This document shows positions 43,217-52,206 of a DNA stretch of 64,000 bases, piece by piece. This DNA is from Hydrogenophaga palleronii NBRC 102513 (GTDB lineage: Bacteria > Pseudomonadota > Gammaproteobacteria > Burkholderiales > Burkholderiaceae_C). Positions within the stretch are counted from its first letter, which is position 1; the number at the start of each line of letters is the position of its first letter. The notes beneath the pieces were generated by a model. The model saw nothing but the letters and a program-made list of their open reading frames with translations. It searched no databases and had not been told where the DNA came from. The stretch lies in the NCBI RefSeq assembly GCF_001571225.1, contig NZ_BCTJ01000007.1, forward strand, positions 62,001 through 126,000. The letters are read 5' to 3'. The translations under genes and the position numbers were made by a program.

Positions 43217-44008
43217 ATGACCCACCGACCCACTCCAGCCCCTTCGCCCGTCTCACCCTCCGACGACGCCCCGGGCCCCAAAGCCCCGCCCCACCGAGCT
43301 GGAAAAACCATCAACACCCTCACCCCCGACCCCAAGATTGCGCACGGCTGGCTGCACACCGCCCGGTTCCTCACCACCGCGCCGCAACTCGAACACCTGC
43401 CCCCGCTGGACGTGCCCGAAGTGGCCTTCGTCGGCCGCTCCAATGCCGGCAAGTCCACCTGCATCAATACCCTGACGCAGCAAAAGCGCCTGGCCTTCGC
43501 CTCCAAGACGCCCGGGCGCACGCAGAGCATCAACCTGTTCTCGCTCGGCAAACAGGGCGTCACCGACGCCGTGCTGGCCGACCTGCCGGGTTACGGCTAC
43601 GCGGCCGTGCCGCGCGAGGCCAAGCTGCGCTGGCAACGGGTGATGGGCAACTACCTGCTCACGCGCGAGAACCTCAGGGGCGTGGTGCTGCTGATCGACC
43701 CGCGCCTGGGCCTGACCGAGCTCGACGAGATCCTGCTGGAAGTGATCCGCCCGCGCGTCGAAGAAGGCCTGAAGTTCCTGGTGCTGCTCACCAAGTCCGA
43801 CAAGCTCAACCACGCCGAGGCGCAAAAGGCGCTGTCGATTGCGCGACTGCAGTCCGGCGGCGGCGAGGCGAGACTGTTCTCGGCCCTGAAGAAAAAGGGG
43901 CTGGACGAGGTGGCGCAGCTGCTCTGGACATGGACGCACGAAGCCGGCGCGATCAAGCCCCAGCCTGCGCCCGCCATCGAAGACGACGAACCGCCCGCGC
44001 TGGACTGA
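43217..44008 (+). CDS. engB: Ribosome biogenesis GTP-binding protein EngB (YihA/YsxC)
   Basis: 263 residues from ATG 43217; the ATG at 43193 falls on the likely -10 element and is therefore disfavoured. G1 is FVGRSNAGKSTCIN, G3 is ADLPGYGYA and G4 is LLTKSDKL. An N-terminal extension of about 40 residues rich in Pro and a short acidic C-terminal tail are extra to the core. EngB is a small GTPase needed for 50S ribosomal subunit assembly. Confidence 0.94.
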   Translation: MTHRPTPAPSPVSPSDDAPGPKAPPHRAGKTINTLTPDPKIAHGWLHTARFLTTAPQLEHLPPLDVPEVAFVGRSNAGKSTCINTLTQQKRLAFASKTPGRTQSINLFSLGKQGVTDAVLADLPGYGYAAVPREAKLRWQRVMGNYLLTRENLRGVVLLIDPRLGLTELDEILLEVIRPRVEEGLKFLVLLTKSDKLNHAEAQKALSIARLQSGGGEARLFSALKKKGLDEVAQLLWTWTHEAGAIKPQPAPAIEDDEPPALD

Positions 44009-44038
44009 AGCCCCGCGGGCGCCCACCGAGCCCGCCGC

Positions 44039-44959
44039 ATGATCCAGACCTTTGAACAAGCCCTGCCGCAGGGCATCACGCTGAGTTGCCGCGCCACCGG
44101 CGAGCCGGGCCGCCCGGTGCTGCTGTTCCTGCACGGCTTCCCCGAAGCCGCCTTCGTCTGGGACACGCTGCTTGAGCACTTTGCGCGCCCCGAGCACGGC
44201 GGCTACCGTTGCGTAGCGCCCAACCTGCGCGGTTACGAACGCTCCAGCGCCCCCGTTGAGACTGCCGCCTACCGCGCCAAACCGTTGATGCAGGACCTGC
44301 GCGAGCTGGTGCACGTGATCACCGCCGACAGCCCGACCCCGGGGCAAGTTGCCGGCCTGGTCGCGCACGACTGGGGCGGCGCGCTGGCCTGGGGCTTCGC
44401 CGCCCAACACCCGGCCATGCTGCAGCGGCTGGTGATCGTCAACGCGCCGCACCCCGCCACCTTCCAGCGTGAACTCGCCTCCTCGCCCGCTCAACAGGCG
44501 TCCAGTGCATACATGAATTTCCTCGCGCGGCCCGACGCCGCTGCGCTGCTGGCCGAGAACGACTTCGCCCGCCTGTGGCCCTTCTTCACCAACATGGCGG
44601 CCCACAGCGGCCCCAACGCCTGGCTCGACGAGGCGATGCGCGAGCGTTACCGCGCGGTCTGGCGCCAGGGCCTGGCGGGCCCGTGTGCGTATTACGCCGC
44701 CTCGCCTTTGCGCCCGCCCAGCCCGGACGATGCGGGTGCCGCTGCGGTGCAGGTGCCACGCGACAAGGCGGCGGTGAGCCAGCCCACCCTCGTCATCTGG
44801 GGCCTGGGCGACACGGCCTTGCCCGAGGCCTTGCTCGACGGGCTGGACGATTTTGTGCCCGACCTGCGCATCGAACGGGTGCCCGGCGCCACCCACTGGA
44901 TCGTGCACGAGCAGCCGGCGCGGCTGGCGGCCCTGATCGGCGGATTCCTCGGCACCTGA
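44039..44959 (+). CDS. Alpha/beta hydrolase (epoxide hydrolase or haloalkane dehalogenase-like)
   Basis: 306 residues. The oxyanion motif HGFPEAAFVWDTL, the nucleophile elbow VAHDWGGALAWGF with Asp as nucleophile, and the catalytic His in GATHWIVHEQP fit the epoxide hydrolase-like subfamily rather than serine esterases. A cap domain lies around residues 140-220. Substrate unknown. It follows engB by 30 bases and may be co-transcribed; the stop is 6 bases from that of the convergent acyltransferase. Confidence 0.85.
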   Translation: MIQTFEQALPQGITLSCRATGEPGRPVLLFLHGFPEAAFVWDTLLEHFARPEHGGYRCVAPNLRGYERSSAPVETAAYRAKPLMQDLRELVHVITADSPTPGQVAGLVAHDWGGALAWGFAAQHPAMLQRLVIVNAPHPATFQRELASSPAQQASSAYMNFLARPDAAALLAENDFARLWPFFTNMAAHSGPNAWLDEAMRERYRAVWRQGLAGPCAYYAASPLRPPSPDDAGAAAVQVPRDKAAVSQPTLVIWGLGDTALPEALLDGLDDFVPDLRIERVPGATHWIVHEQPARLAALIGGFLGT

Positions 44960-44965
44960 GCGGCG

Positions 44966-45892
44966 TCAGATGTCGGCGTAGAACGAGGCCTCACCCTCCG
45001 GCCGGGTCTTGAAGCGCTTGTGCACCCAGTAGTACTGCTGGGGCGCCTGGCGGATGTAGTCCTCCAGGTAGCGGTTCATGGTGGCCGTGTCGGCCTCCGG
45101 GTTGTCGGTGGGATAGTCGGGCCAGGGCGGCACCACCCGCACCTCGTACCCGTCGCGCGTCAGCCGGCTCAACACCGGCACCACGCGCGCGCGGCCCAGG
45201 CGCGCCAGGCGCGGCAGCGACATCAGCGTGGCGGTCTGCACGCCGAAGAAGGGCACGAAGGCGGCGTCGCGCATGCCGTGGTCCATGTCGGGCAGCAGGT
45301 ACAGCGGCAGGCCCTGGCGCATGGCGGCCACCAGCGGTTTGATGCCCTGGCGCTTGCCCACCACATGCGGGTTGCCAAAACGCTGGCGCCCCTGGGCCAT
45401 CCAGCGGTCCACGTCGGCATTGAGCTGCTCGGCGTAGAGGCCGCAGAAGCGCCGCTCCAGGTGCGCCGTGAGCGCGATCCAGCCCGCGTCCATGCCGACG
45501 AAGTGCGGCGCGAAGATCACCGTGGGTTCGTTGCCCGCGAGCGCATCCAGATCACCCGTGAGCGTCAGCCGCTGCTGCACGGTCTTGAGTGGCGCTTCCC
45601 ACAACCAGCTGCGGTCCAGCCAGGCCTGGGCGAAGTGCACGAAATGCTGGCGCACCGCGCGGTCGCGCTCGGCGGTGCTGTGCTCGGGGAAACACAGGCC
45701 CCAGTTGATGCGCGCGATGCGCCGGCGCCGGCCCGCCACCAGATGCAGCACCTGCCCCAGCAGCCAGCCCAGGCCACGCACCCAGGACAGGGGCAGCGCC
45801 GCCAGCACGCGCATGAAGGCCACACCCAGCCGGTTGGCCAGGTTGCCACGCGGCAGGGCAGCGTCGTCGGGGTTGGGTGTGGAGGAAGACAT
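44966..45892 (-). CDS. LpxL/HtrB-family lipid A acyltransferase (copy 1)
   Basis: 308 residues from ATG 45892, a membrane-anchored lysophospholipid acyltransferase-like protein. The catalytic HX4D-type motif is APHFVGMDAG; AQGRQRFGNPHVVG and LYLLPDMDHGMRDAAFVPFFG are family blocks. It adds a secondary acyl chain to lipid A precursor at the inner membrane. It is coupled by TGATG to the second acyltransferase upstream. Which of LpxL or LpxM roles each performs is not decidable from sequence alone. Confidence 0.9.
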   Translation of the reverse strand: MSSSTPNPDDAALPRGNLANRLGVAFMRVLAALPLSWVRGLGWLLGQVLHLVAGRRRRIARINWGLCFPEHSTAERDRAVRQHFVHFAQAWLDRSWLWEAPLKTVQQRLTLTGDLDALAGNEPTVIFAPHFVGMDAGWIALTAHLERRFCGLYAEQLNADVDRWMAQGRQRFGNPHVVGKRQGIKPLVAAMRQGLPLYLLPDMDHGMRDAAFVPFFGVQTATLMSLPRLARLGRARVVPVLSRLTRDGYEVRVVPPWPDYPTDNPEADTATMNRYLEDYIRQAPQQYYWVHKRFKTRPEGEASFYADI

Positions 45893-46755
45893 CAGGGCGG
45901 GGGCGCGGCCGCTCGGCGTGGCGCCTTGTAACGGTCGTAGGACCACAGGTACTGGGGGGGGCATTCTCGCACCAGCGCTTCCATGGCCTTGTTGATCTGC
46001 AGCGCTGCCTGCGCCGGGTCGTCCGCCAGCGGCCCGCCGTTGAGTGGCTCGAACGGCCGCACATGCACCCGGTAACCCCGGCCCCAGCGCAGCCGTTCGC
46101 CCCAACTGAGCAGGATCTGCACACGCCCGGCCTGGGCCAGGCGTGCCGACAGGGTCATGGTGTAGGCCTCGCGGCCGAAGAAGGGCGACCACACGCCCAG
46201 GCCTTCGGGTGGCACCTGGTCTGGCAACAGGCCCACCGCCTGGCCGGCCTTGAGCGCCTTGATGAGCTGCTTCACGCCGGCCAGCGTGGTGGGCGCGGCG
46301 AACAGGCCCGGGCGCTGGCGCGCGCCGGCCACCAGATCACGCAGCCAGGGCTGGCGCGCCGGCCGGAACAACACGGTCATGGGGTTGGTGGCACCGAAAC
46401 GCTGCGCATAAGCCTGGGCAGTGATCTCGAAGCAGCCGAGGTGCGGCGTCAGGAACAACACGCCCGCGCCCTGCCCCTGGCTGGCTTCGATGTGTTCGGC
46501 CCCGACCCACTGCACCGGCACCGGCCGGCCCAGCCACAGGCGCGGCAGCTCGGCCACGAGCTTGCCGGATTCACCCACCGAGGCCAGCGCCACGCGGCGC
46601 GGGTAACCGGCCTGCGCCGCGTGGGCAAACAGGCGCCGCCGGTAACGGCCGGACAGCGCAAAGCTCAACCAGCCCAGACACCAGCCCAGCGCATGCAGCA
46701 CGGGCAAGGGCAACCAGCTCAGGACACGAAAGAGACAAAGGATCAGCAGGGCCAC
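45892..46755 (-). CDS. LpxL/HtrB-family lipid A acyltransferase (copy 2)
   Basis: 287 residues. An N-terminal hydrophobic helix (LLILCLFRVLSWLPLPVLHALG) precedes the acyltransferase domain with the catalytic TPHLGCFEI, which is HX4E, and LLPDQVPPEGLGVWSPFFG. Both this and copy 1 belong to the lysophospholipid acyltransferase superfamily and likely act one after the other on lipid A. The gene starts the pair and is divergent from metK with a 156-base gap. Confidence 0.9.
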   Translation of the reverse strand: MALLILCLFRVLSWLPLPVLHALGWCLGWLSFALSGRYRRRLFAHAAQAGYPRRVALASVGESGKLVAELPRLWLGRPVPVQWVGAEHIEASQGQGAGVLFLTPHLGCFEITAQAYAQRFGATNPMTVLFRPARQPWLRDLVAGARQRPGLFAAPTTLAGVKQLIKALKAGQAVGLLPDQVPPEGLGVWSPFFGREAYTMTLSARLAQAGRVQILLSWGERLRWGRGYRVHVRPFEPLNGGPLADDPAQAALQINKAMEALVRECPPQYLWSYDRYKAPRRAAAPPP

Positions 46756-46804
46756 AGGCAGTAGGAATACAAGCGGTCACGCGGGCTTGATCTAGAATCC
46801 GCCC

Positions 46805-46911
46805 ATCGCCGAGTTATGGAACTAATTGCGGGGCGATTCACAAATTCTGCTAAAGCGTTCGCCGAACTTGGACAGCCCGGCAACGCCGATCAACCTGTCT
46901 GGAGTTTATAC
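46805..46911 (+). promoter_or_regulatory. Structured metK leader (candidate regulatory RNA)
   Basis: A TAGAAT at 46793-46798 is a plausible -10, giving a leader of about 100 bases. GGCGA(T) at 46832-46837 can pair either with ATCGCC at 46805-46810 (enclosing AGTT/AACT at 46812-46815 and 46820-46823) or with TCGCC at 46859-46863. A further hairpin, GGACAG/CTGTCT at 46870-46875 and 46895-46900 with inner CGGC/GCCG, ends next to the ribosome binding site GGAG (46901-46904). This is consistent with a riboswitch or attenuator but matches no class I recognise. Confidence 0.4.
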
Positions 46912-48093
46912 ATGGCGAACGATTTCCTTTTCACCTCCGAATCCGTCTCTGAAGGCCACCCCGACAAGGTCGCCGACCAGATCTCCGATGCCATCCTCGA
47001 CGCGATCTTCGCGCAGGACCCGCTCTCGCGCGTCGCGGCCGAAACCCTGACCAACACCGGTCTGGTGGTGCTGGCCGGTGAAATCACCACCAACGCGCAC
47101 GTCGACTACATCCAGGTCGCGCGCGACACCATCAAGCGAATCGGCTACGACAACACCGAGTACGGCATCGACTACAAGGGCTGCGCGGTCATGGTCTGCT
47201 ACGACAAGCAGTCCAACGACATCGCCCAGGGCGTGGACCACGCCAGCGACGACCACCTGAACACCGGCGCCGGCGACCAGGGCCTGATGTTCGGCTACGC
47301 CTGCGACGAAACGCCCGAGCTGATGCCCGCGCCGATCTACTACGCGCACCGCCTCGTGGAGCGCCAGGCCCAGCTGCGCAAGGACGGCCGCCTGCCGTTC
47401 CTGCGCCCTGACGCCAAGAGCCAGGTCACCATGCGTTACGTGGACGGCAAGCCGCACAGCATCGACACCGTGGTGCTGTCCACCCAGCACCACCCCGACC
47501 AGAGCGAGTCGGCCACCAAGATGAAGGCCAGCTTCAACGAAGCCATCATCGAAGAGATCATCAAGCCGGTGCTGCCCAAGGAGTGGTTGAAGGACACCAA
47601 GTACCTGATCAACCCGACCGGCCGCTTCGTCATCGGCGGCCCGCAAGGCGATTGCGGCCTGACCGGGCGCAAGATCATCGTCGACACCTACGGCGGCGCC
47701 TGCCCGCACGGCGGTGGCGCCTTCTCGGGCAAGGACCCGTCCAAGGTCGACCGCTCGGCCGCCTACGCGGCGCGTTACGTGGCCAAGAACATCGTGGCCG
47801 CGGGCCTGGCGCGCCAATGCCAGATCCAGGTGGCGTACGCCATCGGCGTGGCACGCCCGATGAACATCACGGTCTACACCGAAGGCACGGGCGTCGTCAG
47901 CGACGAGAAGCTGTCTGCCCTGGTGGCCGAACACTTCGACCTGCGCCCCAAGGGCATCATCCAGATGCTGGACCTGCTGCGCCCGATCTACCAGAAGACC
48001 GCCGCCTACGGCCACTTCGGCCGCGAAGAACCCGAGTTCAGCTGGGAGCGGACAGATAAGGCTGCGGCACTGCGTGCCGCGGCCGGGCTGTAA
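46912..48093 (+). CDS. metK: S-adenosylmethionine synthetase
   Basis: 393 residues from ATG 46912, preceded by GGAG. It makes SAM from methionine and ATP as a tetramer. Motifs are [20 protein letters not shown] (ATP and metal site), [16 protein letters not shown], the P-loop-like [19 protein letters not shown] and [15 protein letters not shown] [14 protein letters not shown]. An in-frame ATG at 46816 falls in the leader and lacks conservation. It is followed by a strong terminator. Confidence 0.97.
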   Translation: MANDFLFTSESVSEGHPDKVADQISDAILDAIFAQDPLSRVAAETLTNTGLVVLAGEITTNAHVDYIQVARDTIKRIGYDNTEYGIDYKGCAVMVCYDKQSNDIAQGVDHASDDHLNTGAGDQGLMFGYACDETPELMPAPIYYAHRLVERQAQLRKDGRLPFLRPDAKSQVTMRYVDGKPHSIDTVVLSTQHHPDQSESATKMKASFNEAIIEEIIKPVLPKEWLKDTKYLINPTGRFVIGGPQGDCGLTGRKIIVDTYGGACPHGGGAFSGKDPSKVDRSAAYAARYVAKNIVAAGLARQCQIQVAYAIGVARPMNITVYTEGTGVVSDEKLSALVAEHFDLRPKGIIQMLDLLRPIYQKTAAYGHFGREEPEFSWERTDKAAALRAAAGL

Positions 48094-48097
48094 GCCC

Positions 48098-48155
48098 GCT
48101 GCGCGTCAGCGCAGCACAGACACAACGGCGGGCTTGACCCGCCGTTGTGATTTTT
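48098..48155 (+). terminator. Rho-independent terminator after metK
   Basis: The main terminator has a perfect 12-base stem, CACAACGGCGGG at 48121-48132 and CCCGCCGTTGTG at 48138-48149 with loop CTTGA, followed by ATTTTT (48150-48155). A first hairpin, GCTGCGC/GCGCAGC at 48098-48104 and 48109-48115, sits between it and the metK stop. Confidence 0.93.
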
Positions 48156-48388
48156 GGCCGGTCGCATGTCCGGACCGACCAAGAGACCGTCGTGATCGGA
48201 CCCTCATCAGGGCGGGGAAAGCACCAAAAATGTGCGGCACCCAAATGCAGGCTCGGCGCTTTTGAATGCGGCCGCTACACCACCGGTAGGTTTGACAGGG
48301 GCGGCGGTCTGAATTTTTCGTTCTGGCGTCCGATATGGGAGTACAAGCCATTTTTTGGCGTGCACGCAACGATCTGGAGCCTTGACCG
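48156..48388. other. Gene-free interval upstream of the histidine kinase
   Basis: This interval, with the terminator region about 295 bases in all, has no open frame with coding character. It holds a consensus TTGACA at 48292-48297, but no -10 at 16-18 bases, and an inverted repeat GGTCG/CGACC (48160-48164, 48176-48180). A GGAG about ten bases before 48389 is the likely kinase ribosome binding site. Confidence 0.5.
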
Positions 48389-50452
48389 ATGGACACCCCT
48401 ATCTGCCCCCCCGGGATGGAAACCTCTGCGCTGGATGTCGAGCATTTGCTCGCCCTGCGAACGCAGGAACTCCAGGCCGCGCTGGACAGCGCTCGGGCGC
48501 TATGCGATCAGGCGCCCTGCGGCCTGCTGACTTTTGACGCCCAGCTACGCTGCCTGCACATCAACCAGACCTTGCTGGGCTGGCTGGGCCGCAGCGAGGC
48601 GCCCACGCACCTGCACGAGCTGGTGGCCGCGGGCGCGCGCGAAGCCCTCACTGCCCATGTGGAGTCGCTGCACCAGAGCGGCCACAGCGAACCGCTCACG
48701 CTGGCGCTGCAAACCGCACACGGCCAAGCGCTGCGCGTGCAGCTGGCGTCAACCCCGGTGTTCAACGCCGAGGGCCAGTTCGTCAACGGCAACATGACGG
48801 TGACCCAGGCCGGGGACGCCGCGGCCAGCGAACACGAAGCCTCCACACCCGACAGCCTGCTGCGCGCCATCACCGACCGCATCCCGGCGCGCCTGGCCTA
48901 CTACGACAAGAACCTGATCTGCCGCTTCGCCAACCAGGCCCACGCCTCGCGCTACGGCAAGACGCCGGCCGACATGGTGGGCTCGCCGCTGAGCCAGGTG
49001 GTGCGGCCGGACATCCTGCCCGACATCCTGCCGCGCGTGGCCCAGGCCCTGTCGGGCCAGTCCCAGACCTTCGAGGCCGAGCGCACCGCCCTCGACGGCT
49101 CGCGCAATTACTACGAGATCAACTACATCCCCGATCTGCAGAACGGTGCGGTCGAGGGCATCTTCATCGAACTGCACGAGATCACCGAGCGCCGCCGCAC
49201 CGAAGAATTCGTGCTGCACGCCAACCGCGACCTGGAAGAACGGGTGCGCGAGCGCTCGGCCGAGCTGTTCGCCAGCGAGCAGCGCTACCGCCTGATGGTG
49301 GACGCGATCCAGGATTACTGCATTTACTTCGTGGACGAAAACGGCGGCATCACCGACTGGACCGAGAGCGCCCAGCGGCTGCACGGCCACACGCGCTCGC
49401 AGATCATGGGCCGCTCCTACGAGGTGCTGCTCTGTGGCGACAACGCGGGTGAAGACGAGGTCGACCCCGGCCAGGTGCTGCGCCTGGCCAAGGCGCACGG
49501 CCAATGGGAAACGCGCGGCTGGCGCCTGCGCGAAGACGGTTCGCGCTTCTGGGCCCACACCGTGCTGACCGCGCTGCGCAACGAAGCCGGCGACCTGCAA
49601 GGCCTGTCCAGCATCACGCGCGACATGACCGCGGCCAAGAGCCTGGAAGACGTCATGAACGACCTCAACCGCGAACTGGAAAAACGCGTGGCCGAACGCA
49701 CGCAGCAGCTGGTGGCGGCCAACAAGGACCTGGACGTGTTCTCGCACATGGTCTCGCACGACCTGCGCGCGCCGCTGCGCCACATCGCCAGCTTCGTGAG
49801 CCTGCTGCAGGAGCAGATGGGCGAATCGGCGGACACGCTGGCGCTGCAGTACCAGAACTCCATCGCCAAGGCGTCCAAGCGCATGAGCCTGATGATCGAA
49901 GGCCTGCTCGAATACGCGCGCCTGGGCCGCGTCACGATCGAGTCGCAGCCGGTGCCCATGGGCCCGCTGGTGCAAGGCGTGATCGGGCACCTGCAACAGG
50001 AAAACCCGGACCGCCGCATCGAGTGGGTGATCGACAACGACCTGCCGGTGGTGCGCGGCGACGCCATGCTGCTGGCCCAGGCCCTGGGCAACCTGCTCGG
50101 CAACGCGGTCAAGTACACCCGTCCGCGCGACCCGGCACGCATCGAGATCGGCTGGAAGGTCAACCCGGTCGGTGGCCGCACCTTCTACATCGCCGACAAC
50201 GGCGTCGGCTTCGACCTGGAAAAAGCCCACAACCTGTTTGTAATGTTCCAGCGCCAGCACCACTCGATGGACTTCGAAGGCATCGGCACGGGCCTGGCAC
50301 TGTCGCAGCGCATCATCGAACGCCACGGCGGCCGCATCTGGTCCGAGACCGCGCTCGGCGAAGGCTGCACCTTCTACTTCACGCTGCCGTTCGACGCCAT
50401 GGAGCCCGAGATGGCCTTCCCCGAGTCGTCGATGGCCGAACTCTCGGTCTGA
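48389..50452 (+). CDS. Multi-PAS sensor histidine kinase
   Basis: 687 residues, with no transmembrane segment seen, so probably cytoplasmic. Three PAS-type modules lie at about 35-140, 160-270 and 295-415 (RYRLMVDAIQDYCIYFVDENGGI opens the third, read as two shorter blocks), linked by coiled coils. HisKA has the phospho-acceptor His457 in DVFSHMVSHDLRAPLRHI; HATPase_c has the N box NLLGNAVKYTRPRD, G1 DNGVGFD and G2 GTGLALS. The HisKA/HATPase part resembles bacteriophytochrome-type kinases. No response regulator is adjacent, so it is an orphan; the signal is unknown. Confidence 0.88.
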   Translation: MDTPICPPGMETSALDVEHLLALRTQELQAALDSARALCDQAPCGLLTFDAQLRCLHINQTLLGWLGRSEAPTHLHELVAAGAREALTAHVESLHQSGHSEPLTLALQTAHGQALRVQLASTPVFNAEGQFVNGNMTVTQAGDAAASEHEASTPDSLLRAITDRIPARLAYYDKNLICRFANQAHASRYGKTPADMVGSPLSQVVRPDILPDILPRVAQALSGQSQTFEAERTALDGSRNYYEINYIPDLQNGAVEGIFIELHEITERRRTEEFVLHANRDLEERVRERSAELFASEQRYRLMVDAIQDYCIYFVDENGGITDWTESAQRLHGHTRSQIMGRSYEVLLCGDNAGEDEVDPGQVLRLAKAHGQWETRGWRLREDGSRFWAHTVLTALRNEAGDLQGLSSITRDMTAAKSLEDVMNDLNRELEKRVAERTQQLVAANKDLDVFSHMVSHDLRAPLRHIASFVSLLQEQMGESADTLALQYQNSIAKASKRMSLMIEGLLEYARLGRVTIESQPVPMGPLVQGVIGHLQQENPDRRIEWVIDNDLPVVRGDAMLLAQALGNLLGNAVKYTRPRDPARIEIGWKVNPVGGRTFYIADNGVGFDLEKAHNLFVMFQRQHHSMDFEGIGTGLALSQRIIERHGGRIWSETALGEGCTFYFTLPFDAMEPEMAFPESSMAELSV

Positions 50453-50503
50453 GCCAGCCACATCCCCCGATAGTCCCCCGGGGGGCTGGCCGATAATCGC
50501 ACG

Positions 50504-51322
50504 GTGAATCCCGCCGCCGCCCACACCACTCCCGCTGCCGCTCCCATCTCGCCCCTGTTCTCGCTGCAGGGACGGGTGGCGCTGGTGACCGGTGCCTCCC
50601 GCGGGCTTGGGCTGAGCATGGCGCAAGCCCTGGCCGCCCACGGTGCCACGGTCTGGCTTAACGGCCGCGATGCCGACACCCTGCAGGCAGCGGTGCAACA
50701 GACCGGCGCGGCCGGCCAGACCGGTGGTGGTTCGGCCCACGCCCTGCCCTTCGATGTCGCCGACGAAGCCGCGGCCAGTGCCGCGCTGGCGCACCTGATC
50801 GGCGAAAGCGGCCGGCTCGACATCCTGATCAACAACGTCGGCCAGCGCCGCCGCCAGCCATTTGACGCCTTGCCCGCCCAGGCACTGCGCGAGCTGCTCG
50901 AACACAACCTGCTGTCGGCCTGGCACCTGTGCCGCGAGGCCGCGCGCCCGATGCGTGCCCAAGGGTTCGGCCGCATCATCAATGTGACCTCCATCGCCGG
51001 ACCGATCGCACGCGCCGGCGACGCTGCCTACACCACCAGCAAGGGCGCGCTGGAGGCGCTGACGCGCGCGCTGGCAGCCGAACTCGGCGGCCATGGCATC
51101 AACGTGAATGCCATCGCCCCGGGTTACTTCGCCACCGACACCAATGCCGGCATGGTGCAGGACCCTGCCACCAGCGCCTGGCTGCAACAGCGCAGCTCAC
51201 TGGGCCGCTGGGGCCGGCCCGAAGAGATCGCCGGTGCGGCGGTGTTCCTGGCCTCGGACGCCGCGAGCTACGTCACCGGACACGTGCTGGCGGTCGACGG
51301 CGGCTACCTGGCGCACTTCTGA
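50504..51322 (+). CDS. SDR family oxidoreductase (gluconate 5-dehydrogenase-like)
   Basis: 272 residues, classical short-chain dehydrogenase. The cofactor motif is TGASRGLGLSMA (about 30-41), NNVGQRR is the NNAG position, and the catalytic Ser, Tyr and Lys lie in NVTSIAGPI and AAYTTSKGALEAL. The C-terminus ends GHVLAVDGGYLAHF. I use the GTG at 50504, the only start that keeps the fold; a GATAAT seven bases before it suggests a nearly leaderless transcript. Substrate is not known; gluconate 5-dehydrogenase and 3-oxoacyl reductases are closest in pattern. Confidence 0.85.
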   Translation: MNPAAAHTTPAAAPISPLFSLQGRVALVTGASRGLGLSMAQALAAHGATVWLNGRDADTLQAAVQQTGAAGQTGGGSAHALPFDVADEAAASAALAHLIGESGRLDILINNVGQRRRQPFDALPAQALRELLEHNLLSAWHLCREAARPMRAQGFGRIINVTSIAGPIARAGDAAYTTSKGALEALTRALAAELGGHGINVNAIAPGYFATDTNAGMVQDPATSAWLQQRSSLGRWGRPEEIAGAAVFLASDAASYVTGHVLAVDGGYLAHF

Positions 51323-51335
51323 CGCCAGCCGCGCA

Positions 51336-51357
51336 CGCCAGGCCGCCGGCCCTGGCG
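51336..51357. terminator. Bidirectional hairpin between convergent SDR and FMN reductase genes
   Basis: CGCCAGG at 51336-51342 pairs with CCTGGCG at 51351-51357 across an 8-base loop, placed between the two convergent stop codons. No U tract is present on either strand, so its strength is uncertain. Confidence 0.5.
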
Positions 51358-51373
51358 ACCACGGTGCGCGCTC

Positions 51374-51925
51374 TCAGGCGTTGAGGCGCCGCACCCAGGC
51401 CGCATAAGCGTCGACCCACTTCTGCACGAATTCCTTGCTGTCGGCACCGATGCCACCGTCAGCGCCGAACAGACCGTCCTTGGCCTGGATGAAGCCCTCA
51501 GGCTGGCCCAGCGTCGGCATGTCCAGATGCGCCAGCACATTGCGCAGGTGCTGCTGAGCCAGCGAGGTGCCGATGGCCCCCACCGAGACGCCCAGCACCC
51601 CGGCCGGTTTGCCCGCCCACGCACTCTTGCCATAAGGGCGCGAGGCGTGGTCGATGGCGTTTGTGAGCACACCGGGAATCGAGCGGTTGTATTCAGGGGT
51701 CACGAAGATCACGCCTTGCGAGGCGGCGATCTCGCCCTTGAGGCGTTGCACCGAAGCGGCCTGGGCCCCGTCGTCGTCCTGGTTGTACAGCGGCAGATCC
51801 CCGATCTCGACCAGCTTGAACGCAAAGTCTTTGGGTGCCAGGGGCACCAGCGCCTGTGCCAGCTTGCGGTTGAACGAATCGCGGCGCAGGCTGCCCACGA
51901 CGACGGCGATCTGGAATGCACTCAT
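51374..51925 (-). CDS. NADPH-dependent FMN reductase
   Basis: 183 residues from ATG 51925, with AAGGA upstream. A flavodoxin-like fold with the FMN-phosphate loop VVGSLRRDSFNRKLAQAL, then FVTPEYNRSIPGVLTNAIDHASRP, which is the family signature. Members include ArsH-, ChrR- and YieF-type enzymes that reduce flavins, quinones or chromate; the precise substrate is open. It is convergent with the SDR and divergent from groES, with a long gap on that side. Confidence 0.9.
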   Translation of the reverse strand: MSAFQIAVVVGSLRRDSFNRKLAQALVPLAPKDFAFKLVEIGDLPLYNQDDDGAQAASVQRLKGEIAASQGVIFVTPEYNRSIPGVLTNAIDHASRPYGKSAWAGKPAGVLGVSVGAIGTSLAQQHLRNVLAHLDMPTLGQPEGFIQAKDGLFGADGGIGADSKEFVQKWVDAYAAWVRRLNA

Positions 51926-52206
51926 GTCGAATCCTTCTGTGGTGTTGTCTAGGGGGGGTGATGGAACCGGTCTGCACGGGCTCTGCCCATGTCCGGTGCA
52001 GGTTACAGGTTTGGCGCCCGCGCCGTCATCGCCAGTGCCATGCCACGGCGGCGCGTGGGGACACCGCCCGGCCACCGTCAACGCACCGTCATGTGCACGT
52101 GAGTGAATGTGGGCCGAGCCGCTGCGCGTGCCGCAGCGGATGTCTGGCGCGGCATGGACGAAAGTCTGCTGGCGCTGTCCGCAGACACATAAAAACACCC
52201 TCTCGC
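51926..52206. other. Gene-free interval between the FMN reductase and the groES promoter
   Basis: About 280 bases without coding character. It includes a perfect 8-base hairpin, CCGCTGCG/CGCAGCGG at 52119-52126 and 52132-52139, and presumably the FMN reductase promoter, which I could not identify. Confidence 0.5.

Noticed and set aside
46816..46911. A SAM-II type riboswitch before metK, suggested by the GCTAAAGCG segment
   Set aside because: Only a short run resembles the conserved core; the expected pseudoknot stems could not be drawn. The leader is kept as an unclassified structured RNA instead.
48292..48297. Consensus TTGACA as a promoter for the histidine kinase
   Set aside because: There is no acceptable -10 at 16-18 bases downstream; only a T-rich tract is present.
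48220..48300. A tRNA-like stretch on either strand between metK and the kinase
   Set aside because: No cloverleaf could be formed and no TTCGA-type T-loop is present.
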